A stretch of DNA of 64,000 nt from Chara braunii (lineage: Eukaryota; Streptophyta; Charophyceae; Charales; Characeae). Positions within the stretch are counted from its first letter, which is position 1; each line of letters starts with the position of its first letter. Shown piece by piece: positions 8,668-20,116 of the stretch. Under the pieces are notes generated by a model. That model ran no database searches. It had not been told where the DNA came from and saw nothing but the letters and a program-made list of their open reading frames with translations. Location: assembly GCA_003427395.1 (NCBI GenBank), contig BFEA01000346.1:1263032-1327031 (forward strand). Reading direction: 5' to 3'. The translations under genes were made by a program, and so were the position numbers.

Positions 8668-9531
8668 ACCACCAGTACCTCGGCCAGCCAAAAAAAAAGT
8701 CGCGGCCGTTAACGCGCCGCGACTTTAGGCTTGGTAGTGTGATGGAGAAGAAGTTGTCGGGCCCAAGGAAAAGGGGCAAAAGGACTATAGGCTATCCGCG
8801 TTGTTTATGGCGAGCATGTTTCCACATGCACGCACACAGTACAACCAAGAGAATAGAAAGAAAAAAATGAAAACAAGGGGAAAAAAAAGAAAGTACCCGC
8901 CACTTGGCAGGCAAAAAAAACGGCCCTCACGTGGTAGTTACAGGCCATGCTCCACAACTCTCAAAATATGCAAAACGACAAAACTGAATCTTCCACCGGA
9001 ATATGGACAGATACATGCCTTTGTACATGTGGAGAGCACAGCCCGACGAATCCTTCTTCTTTGGCCTTGGCTCCACTAGTCTCGACATGCACAAAACACA
9101 GAATGTCATGGCGATGTATCTTTCCATGTTCTAGAGGAGGATACATTGCCATATTTGGAGAGTGGCGAAGCAGCGCCCACACTTTTCCTTTTCTTAGTTT
9201 TTTTTTAAATTTCAGGAAGAACTATCTTCGCCGTTTCTGACGTGACTTCCCGTGAGAGACGGGGAGCAGTCAACTGAAAACTGTCGTTTGACGGTTTTCT
9301 ACAGAAATGCTCTTTCTTTCCTTTTGTTTTCACAAGGACTGCTCTCTCCATAATGTATCTGACTGCACTTGTGGCCATGCCTAGGGTGCTGCACGAGTGA
9401 AAACGACGGGCGGTACAAGTGCCAGTCCACAATGTATCCCAAGTTGGTTCCCACCCCCTCCAGGCTCGGCAGCCCTTGGCGCGCAGGCAAAAATGAGGGT
9501 CGGGCCTTAACAACCGGTAGGTACTTGTGGT
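8668..9531. mobile_element. TTAA-flanked terminal-inverted-repeat element, copy 1 (864 bp)
   Basis: The ends are ACCACCAGTACCT (8668-8680) and, inverted, ACCACAAGTACCT (9519-9531). TTAA lies directly on both sides (8664-8667 and 9532-9535). Element B has a single tetranucleotide at the same gag position, proving insertion. It has no coding frame of note, so it is a non-autonomous (MITE-like) element. TTAA targeting is typical of the piggyBac superfamily, but the TIR does not let me name the family. An 11-bp-stem hairpin lies near the left end (8696-8726). Confidence 0.85.
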
Positions 9532-10450
9532 TTAAGTTTTTGATGCCTGTGGGAAGACATCCCAAGAACATGGTCAGCAATGTGAGCTCTCGTGCCGACT
9601 TGTACTTTCTAGTATCAAGTCGGGCCAATGCATCAGTGGCCTGCTGGGCCTGTTGAGCCTTGTCCCATTGTGTCTCGACCAACTCCATGAAACTCTCCAA
9701 GGTATGGGTATGTGCCCAATCAATCATACGCCGGCCAAAACCCTTGGATGCCACTAGTCCATCTAGCCATCTCGCTGCCGAATCCTAGATATGAAGCGGC
9801 AATGATCACCTCCTCCTCGCCCAACGTCCTCTTCACCCTTACCCACACTGCAACCGCTCTCAACACCTCATCCTTCTTATCACCAGAGAAGGTCTGAGGC
9901 AGTTTCAATGGAGTTTTCGGGTGCCAAGGCTGTTGTGGTCCCATCTGTGGGAACGGATGCCGGTACTTGCAGCAGCCGGACGTGAGGATGAAGAAGCAGC
10001 AGTCTGTGTTGCTGCTGCTCATGTATCACTTGGTGGGAAGCCAAATTAAGGGACAAACGGGCCTGTCCTCGTCAGTAATGGAGGTGGCGATGGAAAAGCA
10101 GCTGCTGGCTTGATACTAGGCCCGCCCGTGGGACTGTTCTTCCCTTCCCCAGCATGGCACTCTGTATCTGGTCAAGGGTGTCCTGGATATCATCCAGTTT
10201 GCTGTCCATGTACGCATACATGCTCAACATACCCGCCTTGAGGATCTTACTCGTGTCGTCAAGGGTCGAGTTATCTAACCCTTCTAATGCAGCTTTGTCT
10301 GCCCTTCTGTTTTCTAACCTGGCTTTCCTATTTCTCCTCTTCTTTTCTCTTTCGGTAGCTTCTCTAAGTTCCTTCTCTAACCGCAAGCGAATCAACTTCA
10401 CCTATTGGAGTTCTATTGCTTCCCTACTGCGTGAAGGTGGCTGGCTGTAC
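9532..10450 (-). pseudogene. Gypsy A gag N-terminus and capsid region
   Basis: The minus strand encodes, from 10450 down, a charged coiled-coil-like segment (RLRLEKELREATER..., complement 10401-10072), then a proline-rich linker, then a capsid-like segment (complement 10022-9720) with a VWVRVKRTLGEEEVI block and an AHTHTLESFM block. These match B at 21790-22560. Stops and at least two frame changes break it. It ends at the TTAA element. Confidence 0.75.
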
Positions 10451-10928
10451 TGCAAGCCCGCCATCTCACTGGAAGAAGTGCCTGCACTCATCCCGCTAGA
10501 TTGTGATGGGCAGATAAGGTAAGGGACTCTCAAGTTGGACTCGCTTCCTCACGGTAGATTGTGATGGGCAGATAAGGTAAGGGAACAACGTACCTGAAGA
10601 TAGCTGCCCCCAACCACAGATTTCTCACCAATTGAGCCAACGGGCATTTTGATGACCGGTCATAGCCTCGGTACCACACAAAATGAGATGGTGTGCCACC
10701 TCAGCCAAAATGCAATATCACCATGTTCTCATCATCCCACGTACACCTGCTGTCGCCACAGCTCCCACGCTGTCGCCACAGCCTTCCTGCCAGACTCCCC
10801 TCTACTTGGGAGTGACTTCACAAGGCAGTGTCCATGTATCCTTACTGCGTAGAGGCTTCGTCAGCGCACCAAGTAACACAATCGCCGGCGCTGGTAACGG
10901 CAATATCAAACCGACTTCGATACCAAAA
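10451..10928 (-). other. Gypsy A leader between LTR and gag, with primer-binding-like site
   Basis: Untranslated leader homologous to 20117-20460 of B. On the minus strand TGGTATCGAAGTCGG (10925-10911) starts 3 nt after the LTR end, where the tRNA primer-binding site belongs. Only its first seven bases fit the usual initiator-tRNA site. A CTTATCTGCCCATC-type segment is duplicated near 10510-10580. Confidence 0.6.
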
Positions 10929-11997
10929 TGCAAGGAATATGAGCGAGGGCGATAGACAGAAAACCAGGTTGCAAAACCATGAAGTAGTCCAGATACCATC
11001 CGAATAAGAGCAATACATTGAACTCGGGGGCCAATGTCGACGCTCTCTGGTCACACCAACACTGTATCAAATATCGCCCCTACTGTCTGGCGCCCATTGC
11101 CCAGCCTACACTACTCAGCCTATCTATCCTATCTACGTTCGTGCGACTGGATCACATCGGAGTTGAAAACCAACATATGTGACGTCATCACCAATGCCGA
11201 CTGCCAGCATACACCAGGTGCGTTCTCTCTTCTCCCCCCATCACCCCTTGATTCCCTTTGCATGCGCCTCTGACCCAAAGACCACCATCGCCATCACCTA
11301 CACCCGCACGCTCAGCCCGGCTATGGTCGCCATGCGCCAATTGCCACCGCAGTGCCCTCTTACCTCTTGCGCCCGCATGCGCCCTGGCCTGGCCACATAG
11401 CGCAGTTTCTCATGGCGTATCAGCAGCGTGGCCGCATCACCTGCTCAGGCCAGAATGCCTCTGCCTGGGCAGGCCACCTTCCTCTATGGAAGGTGCGATC
11501 CTGTGTTGGGCTGCATGGGCCTGGCTGGACGAGTTTCCAGGAGCTCCCGGTCGGACCCCAGTGTCTGCGCCCAGGCCCACCTTTGCTGTTATGGGCCTGG
11601 GCCGTTTGCAGTTGGGCACATGCAGGCTGCCCTCCAGGCTCGAAGTGTTTGCCGCATTCTCGTTGGCTCGTGGTGCCTGTGTGATGACAATGCTGCTTTC
11701 TCATTGGCTCGCGGCCAGTGCGTGATGTATCGGCCTCACACTGCGTGTGCCCAGGGTGCAACCACTTGAGCCCTGGGCTCAACTGCACGTCGCAGCTGCT
11801 TCTTCTGGAAAGAGCCAGGAGAGGCTCATGTTGCTCGGTAACCAACTGGCGTACCCCACATATGGAAAATGTCAGAAGTAGGCCTCCCGTGGGTATTCAG
11901 GCCCGCCTTCACTTAGGGCGGGCACAAGGCTTGCTGGGGGCCACAGCCTAGAACACTTGCATGTCTGTAAGGGCCCCGTGAGGGCTCAAACCTCGCA
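10929..11997 (-). repeat. 5' LTR of gypsy A
   Basis: On the minus strand it starts TGCGAGG and ends TTCCTTGCA, giving TG...CA ends and 1069 bp. It aligns along its length with the LTRs of B (19001-20116, 26873-27987). No coding frame is expected; several chance open frames on both strands arise from the GC-rich U3. Confidence 0.85.
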
Positions 11998-12599
11998 CTA
12001 CTGCTCCCTTAAAAAAAACAAAAAGAAACCTTTTGGAACCCACTTCCATGTTTTCTCTTCAAGTCATGGGGTTCAACAGGCCCCAGTTTATCAATTTGAA
12101 AATGGAGCAGACTTAGTGTAGCATATCAGGAAGTGAAATGCACCGAGAGCCTAAGATCTAACAATGATGAAAATGGCAACAACTGGCAGCATAGATGCAA
12201 CATTCACAAGATGTCAATGTGCACAATGCAACGAGTAAACCAACGAGAAATCAGCAACAACACATTTGTATCATCATCATGGGCTGGGAAGCAGCACAGC
12301 GGAAGTCTTCGTAACCAAATAGACACGAGGACAGACAAACATGAAAGAGGGAGACTTCGGAAGGGCAGGACATCAGAAAGATTGCCCTTCCGCTCACACA
12401 CATGGGGAGAGATCCATAGACATGCGGGAGAGCAAAGGGGAGAGACATAGGAGATAACCAAGTCCAACCCAAGTCCGATCTCCGAATGTCGTACACAGTT
12501 CAATCCCAATGTAGAGTGTAAGTCCGATCTGAATGTCGCGTCCAATAAGGCAGAATGCCGTGTCCAAACAATGTCTGCAGTTACCTCTATCTCTACTCT
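11998..12599. other. Unassigned non-coding flank
   Basis: An A-rich stretch after the LTR is followed by mixed sequence. No motif-bearing frame or structured RNA was recognised. Confidence 0.3.
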
Positions 12600-12815
12600 G
12601 ATAAAGAAGAAGAAGAAGAAGAAGAAGAAGAAGAACTTCGGAGGAGTAGGAGGAGAAGAGGAGACGAGGAGAAGGAAGAAGAAGAAGAAGAACTTCAGAG
12701 GAGTAGGAGGAGAAGAGGAGAGGAGGAGAAGAGGAGAGGAGGAGAAGAAAGAAGAAGAAGAAGAACTTGGAGGAGTAGGAGAAGAAGAAGGGGAGGAGAA
12801 GAAGAAGAAAGCTAG
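12600..12815. repeat. Polypurine GAA/GGA minisatellite
   Basis: More than 200 bases of almost pure purine on the plus strand. After a (GAA)n start, three diverged units of about 60 bp each contain AGAACTT(C/G)(G/A)GAGGAGTAGG. The charged or Phe/Ser-rich proteins read from it are artefacts. Such tracts can form triplex DNA. Confidence 0.85.
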
Positions 12816-12892
12816 GCGCTTTCTGCACTTACCTGGGGACTGCAGGAGAGCCCAGCTATGGCGCTGGTAGGTCGCAACAGGTAAGCTCCTCT

Positions 12893-12897
<5 letters not shown>

Positions 12898-12942
<45 letters not shown>
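12898..12942. repeat. (CT)n microsatellite
   Basis: Uninterrupted CT dinucleotides for about 45 bases. Confidence 0.95.
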
Positions 12943-12944
<2 letters not shown>

Positions 12945-15900
12945 CTCCGCTACTCTCCTCGGCGCTGGACTCCTCCTCATTGCCGATGAACAGCACAGCT
13001 GCTGTCTCAAAATAGCGCAGCCGGAAGTCTCCACATAGCGCAGCCAGCGAAGTCCTGAACCAGCGTAACGCTGGATTTCTCCTGGTACCTTCTGTCTCGA
13101 ACTGGGCGCTGGCCCAGCTTAAGTAGTGCTGGGCCGGACCCATTGTGTCCACGGCCTTCGTTCTGGACCATGCAGATCGAAACTCCGATCCACGGTCCAG
13201 ATCGCAGGCTTCGAAACTGGTTCAGTCCTTGGCCTAAAACGACCTGCCTGGGTCCCTACCGGACGTCCAGGCCCTGCCCAGGACTGGGCCTGTTCGGTAC
13301 CTGGTCCAATTCAGGGCCTGTGCGAATGCATTGGGCCTGAACGTCGGTCCAGGTCTGAACGGTCAAAAAGTCTGTCCGAAAATGAAAAAAAAGGTCCAAA
13401 CGTTTTTAGAGGTACAACCTCTGGGCCTGAATCTGGCCCTGGCCCTAAAACGTGTACCTGGCCACAAAACGGACAACAGTACACACGTTAGAAAAACAGC
13501 AGCAAATAAATAAATAAAAGACTATAAAATAATCTAAAGCTGGCGTTTTTCTGATGCAGGCCCAAGTAAAAATGCCATAGGGCCTTCAGAATGCGGTGAC
13601 GCGACCTGGGGGCCCTATTCCAACCTCGGGTCCCGTGAGGGGCCCGTGTGTAGGCTTTCGGCATGTAACACTTAGCCTTTGATCTGCAGATCAGCGGTCA
13701 AAATCGGCCACATTTCCAAAATGGAAATGCGACCAGTTTCAGATTGGCATTGAGCGGTCAGCCAATGTGAGACAAGAGCAGAGGATTTGCTGTGTTTATA
13801 TGCTTCTCAGACATCCCTACGCTCTGGGGGAAAAAATATGGGATTAGGTTTCCACTTGTGAAATCAGAGTGGCAGTTCGAGGTGCAAGCCCAAGAATGGG
13901 CCTCGCTCCACTACATGTATCTGGAGCCCACCAGGCAAGATAATCGGCTACACACGGTCTACGATCGGCAGGGAGAGGTGTGGGTCGCCATCGTGGGTGT
14001 TGTGCCAGGCAGTCATAGGGACCTGTGCCTTACTTTGCGCCGTAGTGACTCAGTTTTCCTTAGGTTATTTGTACTCGTCATGATGTAGTGTGTAGAAAGA
14101 TTGGCGCACCATGTTTACATTGGAGACAGTTAGACTACATTGGCAGTTAGTTTTTTTACCACGAGACCTACGAGATGCTTGGTTATATTGTTAGTTATGG
14201 CACGCATCTTGCATATAGAAAAAAAAACAATTGGAAAGCTCTCTGCCTGCACGAGCTGAAACCTGAGCCCGTAACTTTTTTGCTTTAGAGCGCGGTATCT
14301 GGAAGAGCTATAATTTTGGGCAAACACCTCCCAACAGCATAATGTCGTTCTGCCTCTTCGGTGCCAACATCTGATGGCACAGACCATGACGCAGTATGGG
14401 GCCGAATTGAAATTTAAAGGCCATGGGGGGTTGGACAAATAAAGCAGTTTACTTGACCCCTCTTTAATGACCTGACCAAACACGGACTGATTCACACAGC
14501 TGATTTCTGAGTTTTGCTCATGGACTGAATGCCTTGGTGCGTTCCCACTTGCTACTGAGTTCTCTAAGTCTGTGTGTATGCACGCTTGCTGGTCTGCATG
14601 TCTGTCTGAGTGCCTGTCGGCTTGAGTGCGTGTGTGACCCGCAAGGGCACTTGTTCGTTCATTGTGCCCGAAGGGCTGGTACTTACCTCTGGCCGTAGCG
14701 TTGAGGATTGCAACGGGAGAAAACACTCAAGTGGCAGGGAAAGAGGCCTGCGACACTTGAAGCAGCGGGAAACACTCAAGTAGCAGGTAGGCCGGTACCA
14801 CACCATTTAGAGGTAGATGTGCCGGGTACTCGAGGCCGAGCAGAAGAAGACAAAAGTTGGCATTCTTAGAGGCCCAGTAGTTGTAGGCTAGGTCTAGGCA
14901 GGTACCAGTCCAACCAGTCTGAGTCTGGGGCCTGTACAGGCAATATCAGAGTCTGCAATGATGTTTCCCTCTGAAAGGGAGGAGGTACTGGTTGCTTGGG
15001 AGGCCGAGCGGCCTGGAAGCCACCACCCAAGAGGCAAGTAGGCCGCTATATCTTCGGGCTGAGCCAGGAGCTCAGCCTCATTGTCGGTGTGCAAGTTTGG
15101 CGACACACTGGTTGGACCGCTGGCTGCAGCAGTGCTAGCAAGGAGCCGTGCTGCTGGGGAGGAGCAAGGACAGGAGGAGGAAGAAGGCCAGGACTAGGAG
15201 GGAGGAGCGCCAGAGGTACTTACCTGCCTATGGTGGTTGCCATCTTCATCACCTTGGTGGGCGCTGCAGCAAGAAGACCCCAGTTGGGGAAGAGCTACAC
15301 CAAGAAGCTTCGAGGCAGAGTCAGGCATGGCGGCCTGAGCTAGAGCAGCCATAGCTGCTTTGGGTTGTCCTTTGGACATCAGGCCAAGGCCCTAGTAGTC
15401 CGCCATAGCCTCGGCCTTGGACGAAGGAGGAGGAAGGGTGGCCATGGCTATGGTGGACCTAGTAGTCCGCCATAGCCTCGGCCTGCAGTAGAAGAGGGAC
15501 CCGGACATTGATTCTGGTTCAGCCATTCAACATCATTATTATTATTTCTTGTACATAAGAGAGGGGGAGATAAGGAGGAGGAGAGTGGTTGGTGAAAAAG
15601 AAGAGCATTATCATTTGACTATGCTGGTGTACGTCATCTTCTTCTTCTTCTTACCCTCTCTCTCCTTTCAAGTTAATTCATTTCTTTTTGCAATGGGACG
15701 GCATTGTACTTTCCGATGAATGTGTATTTCGAAATTGGCCAGGATCATAACACCTCCACCTAAAGGCCAACCTCCCTGAAGCCACACCAGAATAACCCCC
15801 CCCCCCCCCCCCGCCCCCCCACAACNCACACATGGGAACCCCCCCCCCCAAAAAAAAATCGCACCTTTCAAGTTTTGTTGCGGATTTGGACAGATCTCGA

Positions 15901-16053
15901 AGAGCACAGTTGGAATCCACTGACACATAATTAAACAAAAGAGAACAATTCGGGCTTTTTTTTTTAACTGGTTTTCCAGTTTAGCCCCCTTGGACTGGTC
16001 CGGATCTGGGTGGACCGGGGGAGGTGAACCGGCCGGTTGCCGGCTCAGCCCTG
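12943..16053. other. Unassigned region with small repeats
   Basis: No recognisable gene. A 98-codon open frame (13792-14088) has no identifiable domain. CTAGTAGTCCGCCATAGCC occurs twice near 15391 and 15459, and GGAAACACTCAAGT-type words recur near 14720 and 14769. A poly(C) run with an N (15796-15848, N at 15826) marks poor sequence quality. Stop-rich in all phases elsewhere. Confidence 0.4.
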
Positions 16054-16120
16054 ACGTACAGTCATTATAGCTGTATTTAGACTGAAAGAAGCCCCAAATA
16101 CGGCTATAATGACCGTACGT
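16054..16120. repeat. 25-bp-stem hairpin, type member of a dispersed snap-back family
   Basis: The left arm 16054-16078 (ACGTACAGTCATTATAGC...) pairs with 16096-16120 at 23 of 25 positions, with a 17-base loop. Related sequences occur at 54753-54805, 55050-55100 and 60239-60305. Confidence 0.82.
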
Positions 16121-16206
16121 TGTTATACTGCCACAAGGGCCGTCTGCAGCTTGTGACTGGCACATCTGCACCCATGTCACTTTCGAAGTACACCTATCCT
16201 TGTCTG

Positions 16207-16500
16207 AAATTTTGTGACTGGCATGTGTGGACCCGTGGTGCTCTGAAAGAGAACCTAGCCGTGTGCGGCGCACGCGCATCCCGCAGCAGAATTCTGAAAA
16301 ACAGTTGCAACATCCAAGTGACTGATGTCCCCAAGTTAATGGTCCTCCTAGTGCCACGAGACCCCTCTGCATCTTGTGACTGGCATGTCTGCACCAATAG
16401 CGGTCTCAAAGAAACGCTAGCCGTGTGTGGCCCGTGCCACAAAGGAATTCTGAATGACTGATGCAACTCCCAAGCACCTAATGTCCCCAAGCTAACAGTC
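16207..16500. repeat. Two tandem diverged units of about 160 bp
   Basis: Both units contain TTGTGACTGGCATGT, a CTAGCCGTGTG word, GAATTCTGAA and a TGTCCCCAAG word in the same order (starts about 16212 and 16374). A partial third copy begins near 16150. Non-coding. Confidence 0.75.
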
Positions 16501-16962
16501 CCATGCTCAAGGTTCTTTTCCCCTCATCAATGAGTTCCGCAATTCTGGCAGCCAAGATTGCTTGTTGATCAGACTGGAGAACCATAAGAATTGCACCCAG
16601 GCCATCACACAATGAAACAGCAGAGGGCCCAGATGTGGAGTTGGTACACACACAAACAAAATAGGAGCATTTGTATGTGTAATGATGTGCAATTTGGCTC
16701 CCTTCTTCCACCCACCACTGAATGTGATCACTAGCCCTATCACTGACCCACAGGAGCCTACTCTACCAATGCCTGCTTGATGTCCAATGCCATTACATCA
16801 CAATGCTGCTCCCAGCACCGCCCAATCAACATCTGTGCGTTACTGGAGCTATCACGACGAAGACCAATCAGGTACTTATCCTTCCTTCTCTCTCTTCACA
16901 TTTCCCTCCTTCCTCATGCACCAACCTTTTCTCTCTTTGACTCTCACTTACTACCACCAGCT

Positions 16963-17266
16963 ATGGCTGGCACTGAACTGTTGCCAGGCACTGCCTTTCC
17001 CGGAACATTTTATGCAGTAGCACCATTGGGCGGACAGCAACAGCCAGCCCAAACTGCCCAGTCTATCACATGGACTGAGGCCAAGGTCCATGCTGGACTG
17101 CTCTGGGCGGTATAGGGAAGGATCAACAATGCCTACCAGTTGTTCCACCCATACTTGGCCACCCTAACCCCCAGCCAGCCTGGCCTGGCCTTCCGAATGG
17201 CCCGGGCCATGGCAACGCATAGGCAGCTGAAAGAGGGCTTACAGGCCCTCAGCACCGAAACGTGCT
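16963..17266 (+). pseudogene. Possible broken gag-like open frame
   Basis: From an ATG at 16963 the frame reads about 100 codons with one TAG at 17113-17115. The composition is protein-like: Gly/Gln-rich, then ITWTEAKVHAG, then NNAYQLFHPYL. I recognise no domain. The dense transposon context suggests a fragment of a retroelement gag or a retroposed gene. An A-run at 17481-17494 lies about 200 bp downstream. The ORF could be chance. Confidence 0.25.
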
Positions 17267-17847
17267 TTTTCGGCCTCACATCTCATTTGGCAAACCATTC
17301 TTTAAAACAACAGTTCACCCAAGCGTATTTTTACAAAATAACCCTCCGAGGCTCCAGAGCCTCCAACTGTGCCGTTTCTTAGTGGCCTCCACATGCGACT
17401 GCCGACCCAGGCCCAGAGCAGCATGCTCTTACCACATACACTCGTAAGAGCCCGACTTAGCTTCGGACAATCTGCTTTGTTAAAAAAAAAAAAAAATTGA
17501 AAAGATTGCACACAAGAAAAAAGGCACGAAGTGATTGTACATGCTTGCCCCTACTCGTTGCGAACTGGTAGGCCCCCTGCCATCAGGCTGGGAAGGCCAG
17601 GATCAGGGCAAAATCTTGTTCAGCAGCATAAGATCAGCCGAAGTGGTGGTTTAAGAATAAGAATTCTCGTGTAATGGAGCAAATCTATTTCACCAGTTTC
17701 AGTCACATAGTCAGACATGTTCCTTGTGCAGAAAGGAAACCCTAAACACACATAATGCATGAACACAACTGCATGTGCAAGCACATACCACACACACACG
17801 CATGGACGCATATGTACACAAACAGAAACGCGCGCGCTCGCGCACGC

Positions 17848-17848
<1 letters not shown>
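17267..17848. other. Unassigned sequence with an internal A-run
   Basis: Non-coding. A run of 14 A (17481-17494) could be the tail of a retroposed sequence. No other feature recognised. Confidence 0.3.

Positions 17849-17895
<47 letters not shown>
17849..17895. repeat. (CA)n microsatellite
   Basis: CA dinucleotides for about 46 bases, preceded by imperfect CG/CA repeats. His/Thr or Val/Cys-rich frames over it are artefacts. Confidence 0.95.
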
Positions 17896-17899
<4 letters not shown>

Positions 17900-17926
17900 C
17901 ACTCCACAATTCATCCCATAAACCTT

Positions 17927-18190
17927 CTGACTTCTAACCTCTTTGATACTTCTTAAGCCAATGAAACCATATTGAGAGGTTTTGGACACTTGGCATTCGG
18001 ATGAGACCTCATCAAAGAAACTTGTCACGCACAATCCTCCAGCCCCTTTCCTTCTGACTTCTAACCTCTTTGACACTTCTTAAGCCAGTGAAACCATATC
18101 GAGAGGTTTTGGAGAAATTTGGACACTTGGCATTCGGATGAGACCTCGTCAAAGAAACCTGTCGTGCACAATCCTCCAGCCCCTTTCCTA
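17927..18190. repeat. Two tandem units of about 130 bp
   Basis: CTTCTGACTTCTAACCTCTT begins both units (about 17925 and 18051). Both run through TTCTTAAGCCA, GAGAGGTTTTGGA, CATTCGGATGAGACCTC and CAATCCTCCAGCCCC. The second carries a small insertion. Non-coding and recent, judging by few differences. Confidence 0.85.
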
Positions 18191-18538
18191 CCATCACACG
18201 TTCACCAAGAGCTGTTACGTCCTACACACAATCAGTCAGCCAAAGTGCCACTCTTTTGTGTCTTACCCTATACTGATTTGGGAGAACAACAATATCTTTC
18301 AGATCTGCATGCCATGGCTTTGCTCTCTTCAACTTTGGCTCCTTCTTCAGTCCATACACCATAACACCAGCGGCACTTCTTATTCGTCCCGCTTTTTTCA
18401 CCTGCACAAAGTATCACCATATCATTAACAACAGCCATAATATTGCTGAAAATCTGCACCACATCCTCACTATCATCTATACCCGCTCCATGATCTCTGA
18501 TCAAACTGATTAACTTGAAATTTTCAAACCAATGACTG
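18191..18538. other. Unassigned sequence
   Basis: No supported gene or repeat seen. Confidence 0.3.
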
Positions 18539-18980
18539 GCACAAACAAATCAAGAGTGGTTCGTGTGAGGAATGACCCTCGCAGAGCCCTTATCAGACAT
18601 ACAAGTGTTCTGGGCTGTGGCCCCCAGCAAGCCTCGTGCCCGCCCTAAGTGAAGGCGGGCCTGAATATCCATGCGAGGCCTGTTCTCAACATTTTTTCCA
18701 TATGTGGGTACTCAGACAGTTGTAGCACGCCAGTTAGTTACAGCACAACATGAGCCTCCAGGCTCTTTCCAAAAACAAACGGGTTGCGCTCCCTGGGCAC
18801 ACGCTGTGTGAGGCCAACACATCACGGACGGGTTACGGGCCAACGAGGAAGCAGCATTGTCATCACACATGTGCCGCGAGCCAATGAGAATGCTGCAAAC
18901 ACATGAAGGCTGGGTAGCTGCCTGAACGTGCCTAACTGCAAGAGGCCCAGACCAGTTACGGAAACTGTGCCTGGGCACAA
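18539..18980 (+). repeat. Partial tandem duplicate of the gypsy B 5' LTR and its flank
   Basis: From 18564 (TGTGAGGAATGA) about 415 bases match the first part of the LTR beginning at 19001. The 20-25 bases before each copy (ACAAATCAAGAGTGGTTCG) also match, so flank and partial LTR were duplicated together. The copy stops within U3 and continues straight into the second flank copy. Confidence 0.85.
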
Positions 18981-19000
18981 AACAAATCAAGAGTGGTTCG

Positions 19001-20116
19001 TGCGAGGAATGAGCCTCGCAGAGCCCTTATCAGACATACAAGTGTTCTGGGCTGTGGCCCCCAGCAAGCCTCGTGCCTGCCCGAAGTGAAGGCGGGCTTG
19101 AATATCCACATGAGGCCTGTTCTCAACATTTTTTCCATATGTGGGTACTCAGACAGTTGTAGCACGCCAGCTGGTTACAGCACAATATGAGCCTCCAGGC
19201 TCTTTCCAAAAACAAAAAGGCTGCGCTGTACAGTTGAGCCCAGGGCTCAGCCGGTTGCGCACCCTGGGCACACTCTGTGTGAGGCCAACACATCACGGAC
19301 TGGTTACGGGTCAATGAGGAAGTAGCATTGTCGTCACACGTGTGCCGCGAGCCAATGAGAATGCTGCAAACACATGGAGGCTGGGTGGCTGCCTGAACGT
19401 GCTTAACTGCGAGAGGGTCAGACCAGTTACGGGAACTGGGCCTGGGCGCAGACACTTGGGGCCCAACTGAAGCTACTGGGCCCCCACACGCCTGGCCAGG
19501 ACAGACAGCAGCGACACACTTTCCATAAAAATGTGAGCCCCTGGCAGTGGCATTCTGACCTAGGCAGGGAAGGCAGTCATACTGCTGCGTTGCTGCGCAA
19601 GTGTCTGCATGGGCATTGCTGGTCGGACGCGCGCACGGGCGCTGAGGTGAGGGGCGCTGCAAGGGCAACGGGCGCACAGCAGCCATAGCCGGGCTGCAGG
19701 GCGCAAGGCAGGTGAAGGCAAAGGTGGTCTTCGGGTAGGAGACGCATGCTGTGGGAAGACGAGGGATGATGAGGGAAGGAGAGATTTTACCTGGTGTATG
19801 CTGGTGGTTGGCATTGGTGTTGACGTCACGTACATTGGTCTTCGACTTCAGAGTGATCCGGTTGCAAGAATGTAGATAGGCCAGACAGGCTGAGTAGGAT
19901 AGGCTGGGCGCTGGGCGCCAGACAGTAAGTGCGACATTGGATACAGTGTTGGTGTGACCAGAGAGTGGCAACATTGACATTTGAGTTCATTGTATTGCTC
20001 TTATTTGGACGGTATCTTGGTGCATTGCACTCTCCGCTTGGTTCATGACTATCTGAGCTTCTTCGTGATTTTGCAACTTGGATTTCTGTCTATCGCTCTC
20101 GCTCATATTCCTTGCA
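19001..20116 (+). repeat. 5' LTR of gypsy B
   Basis: Starts TGCGAGGAATGA and ends TTCCTTGCA. It matches 26873-27987 over the full length. It would carry the RNA polymerase II promoter and polyadenylation signals of the element. Confidence 0.92.

Larger units (their letters stand above)
1..11997 (-). mobile_element. Ty3/gypsy element A, interrupted and running off the left edge
   Basis: The minus strand carries, in order, a 5' LTR (11997-10929), a primer-binding-like site, gag, protease and the start of reverse transcriptase. The parts match element B at 19001-27987 in sequence and order. Removing the hAT (683-7853) and the TTAA element (8668-9531) rejoins the gypsy coding sequence smoothly in comparison with B, which shows that both were inserted into A later. 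The rest of pol and the 3' LTR lie beyond base 1. Stops and frame changes are present in gag and pol, so A is a decayed, non-autonomous copy. Confidence 0.88.

Noticed and set aside
12204-13034. 276-codon minus-strand open frame
   Set aside because: Phe/Ser-rich sequence from the polypurine tract and Arg/Glu from the CT repeat; no protein features.
15668-16372. 234-codon minus-strand open frame
   Set aside because: It passes through a poly(C) run with an N and a tandem repeat; composition explains the lack of stops.
19123-19980. 285-codon minus-strand open frame in the LTR
   Set aside because: It lies wholly inside the gypsy B 5' LTR, antisense, with similar chance frames in the other LTRs.
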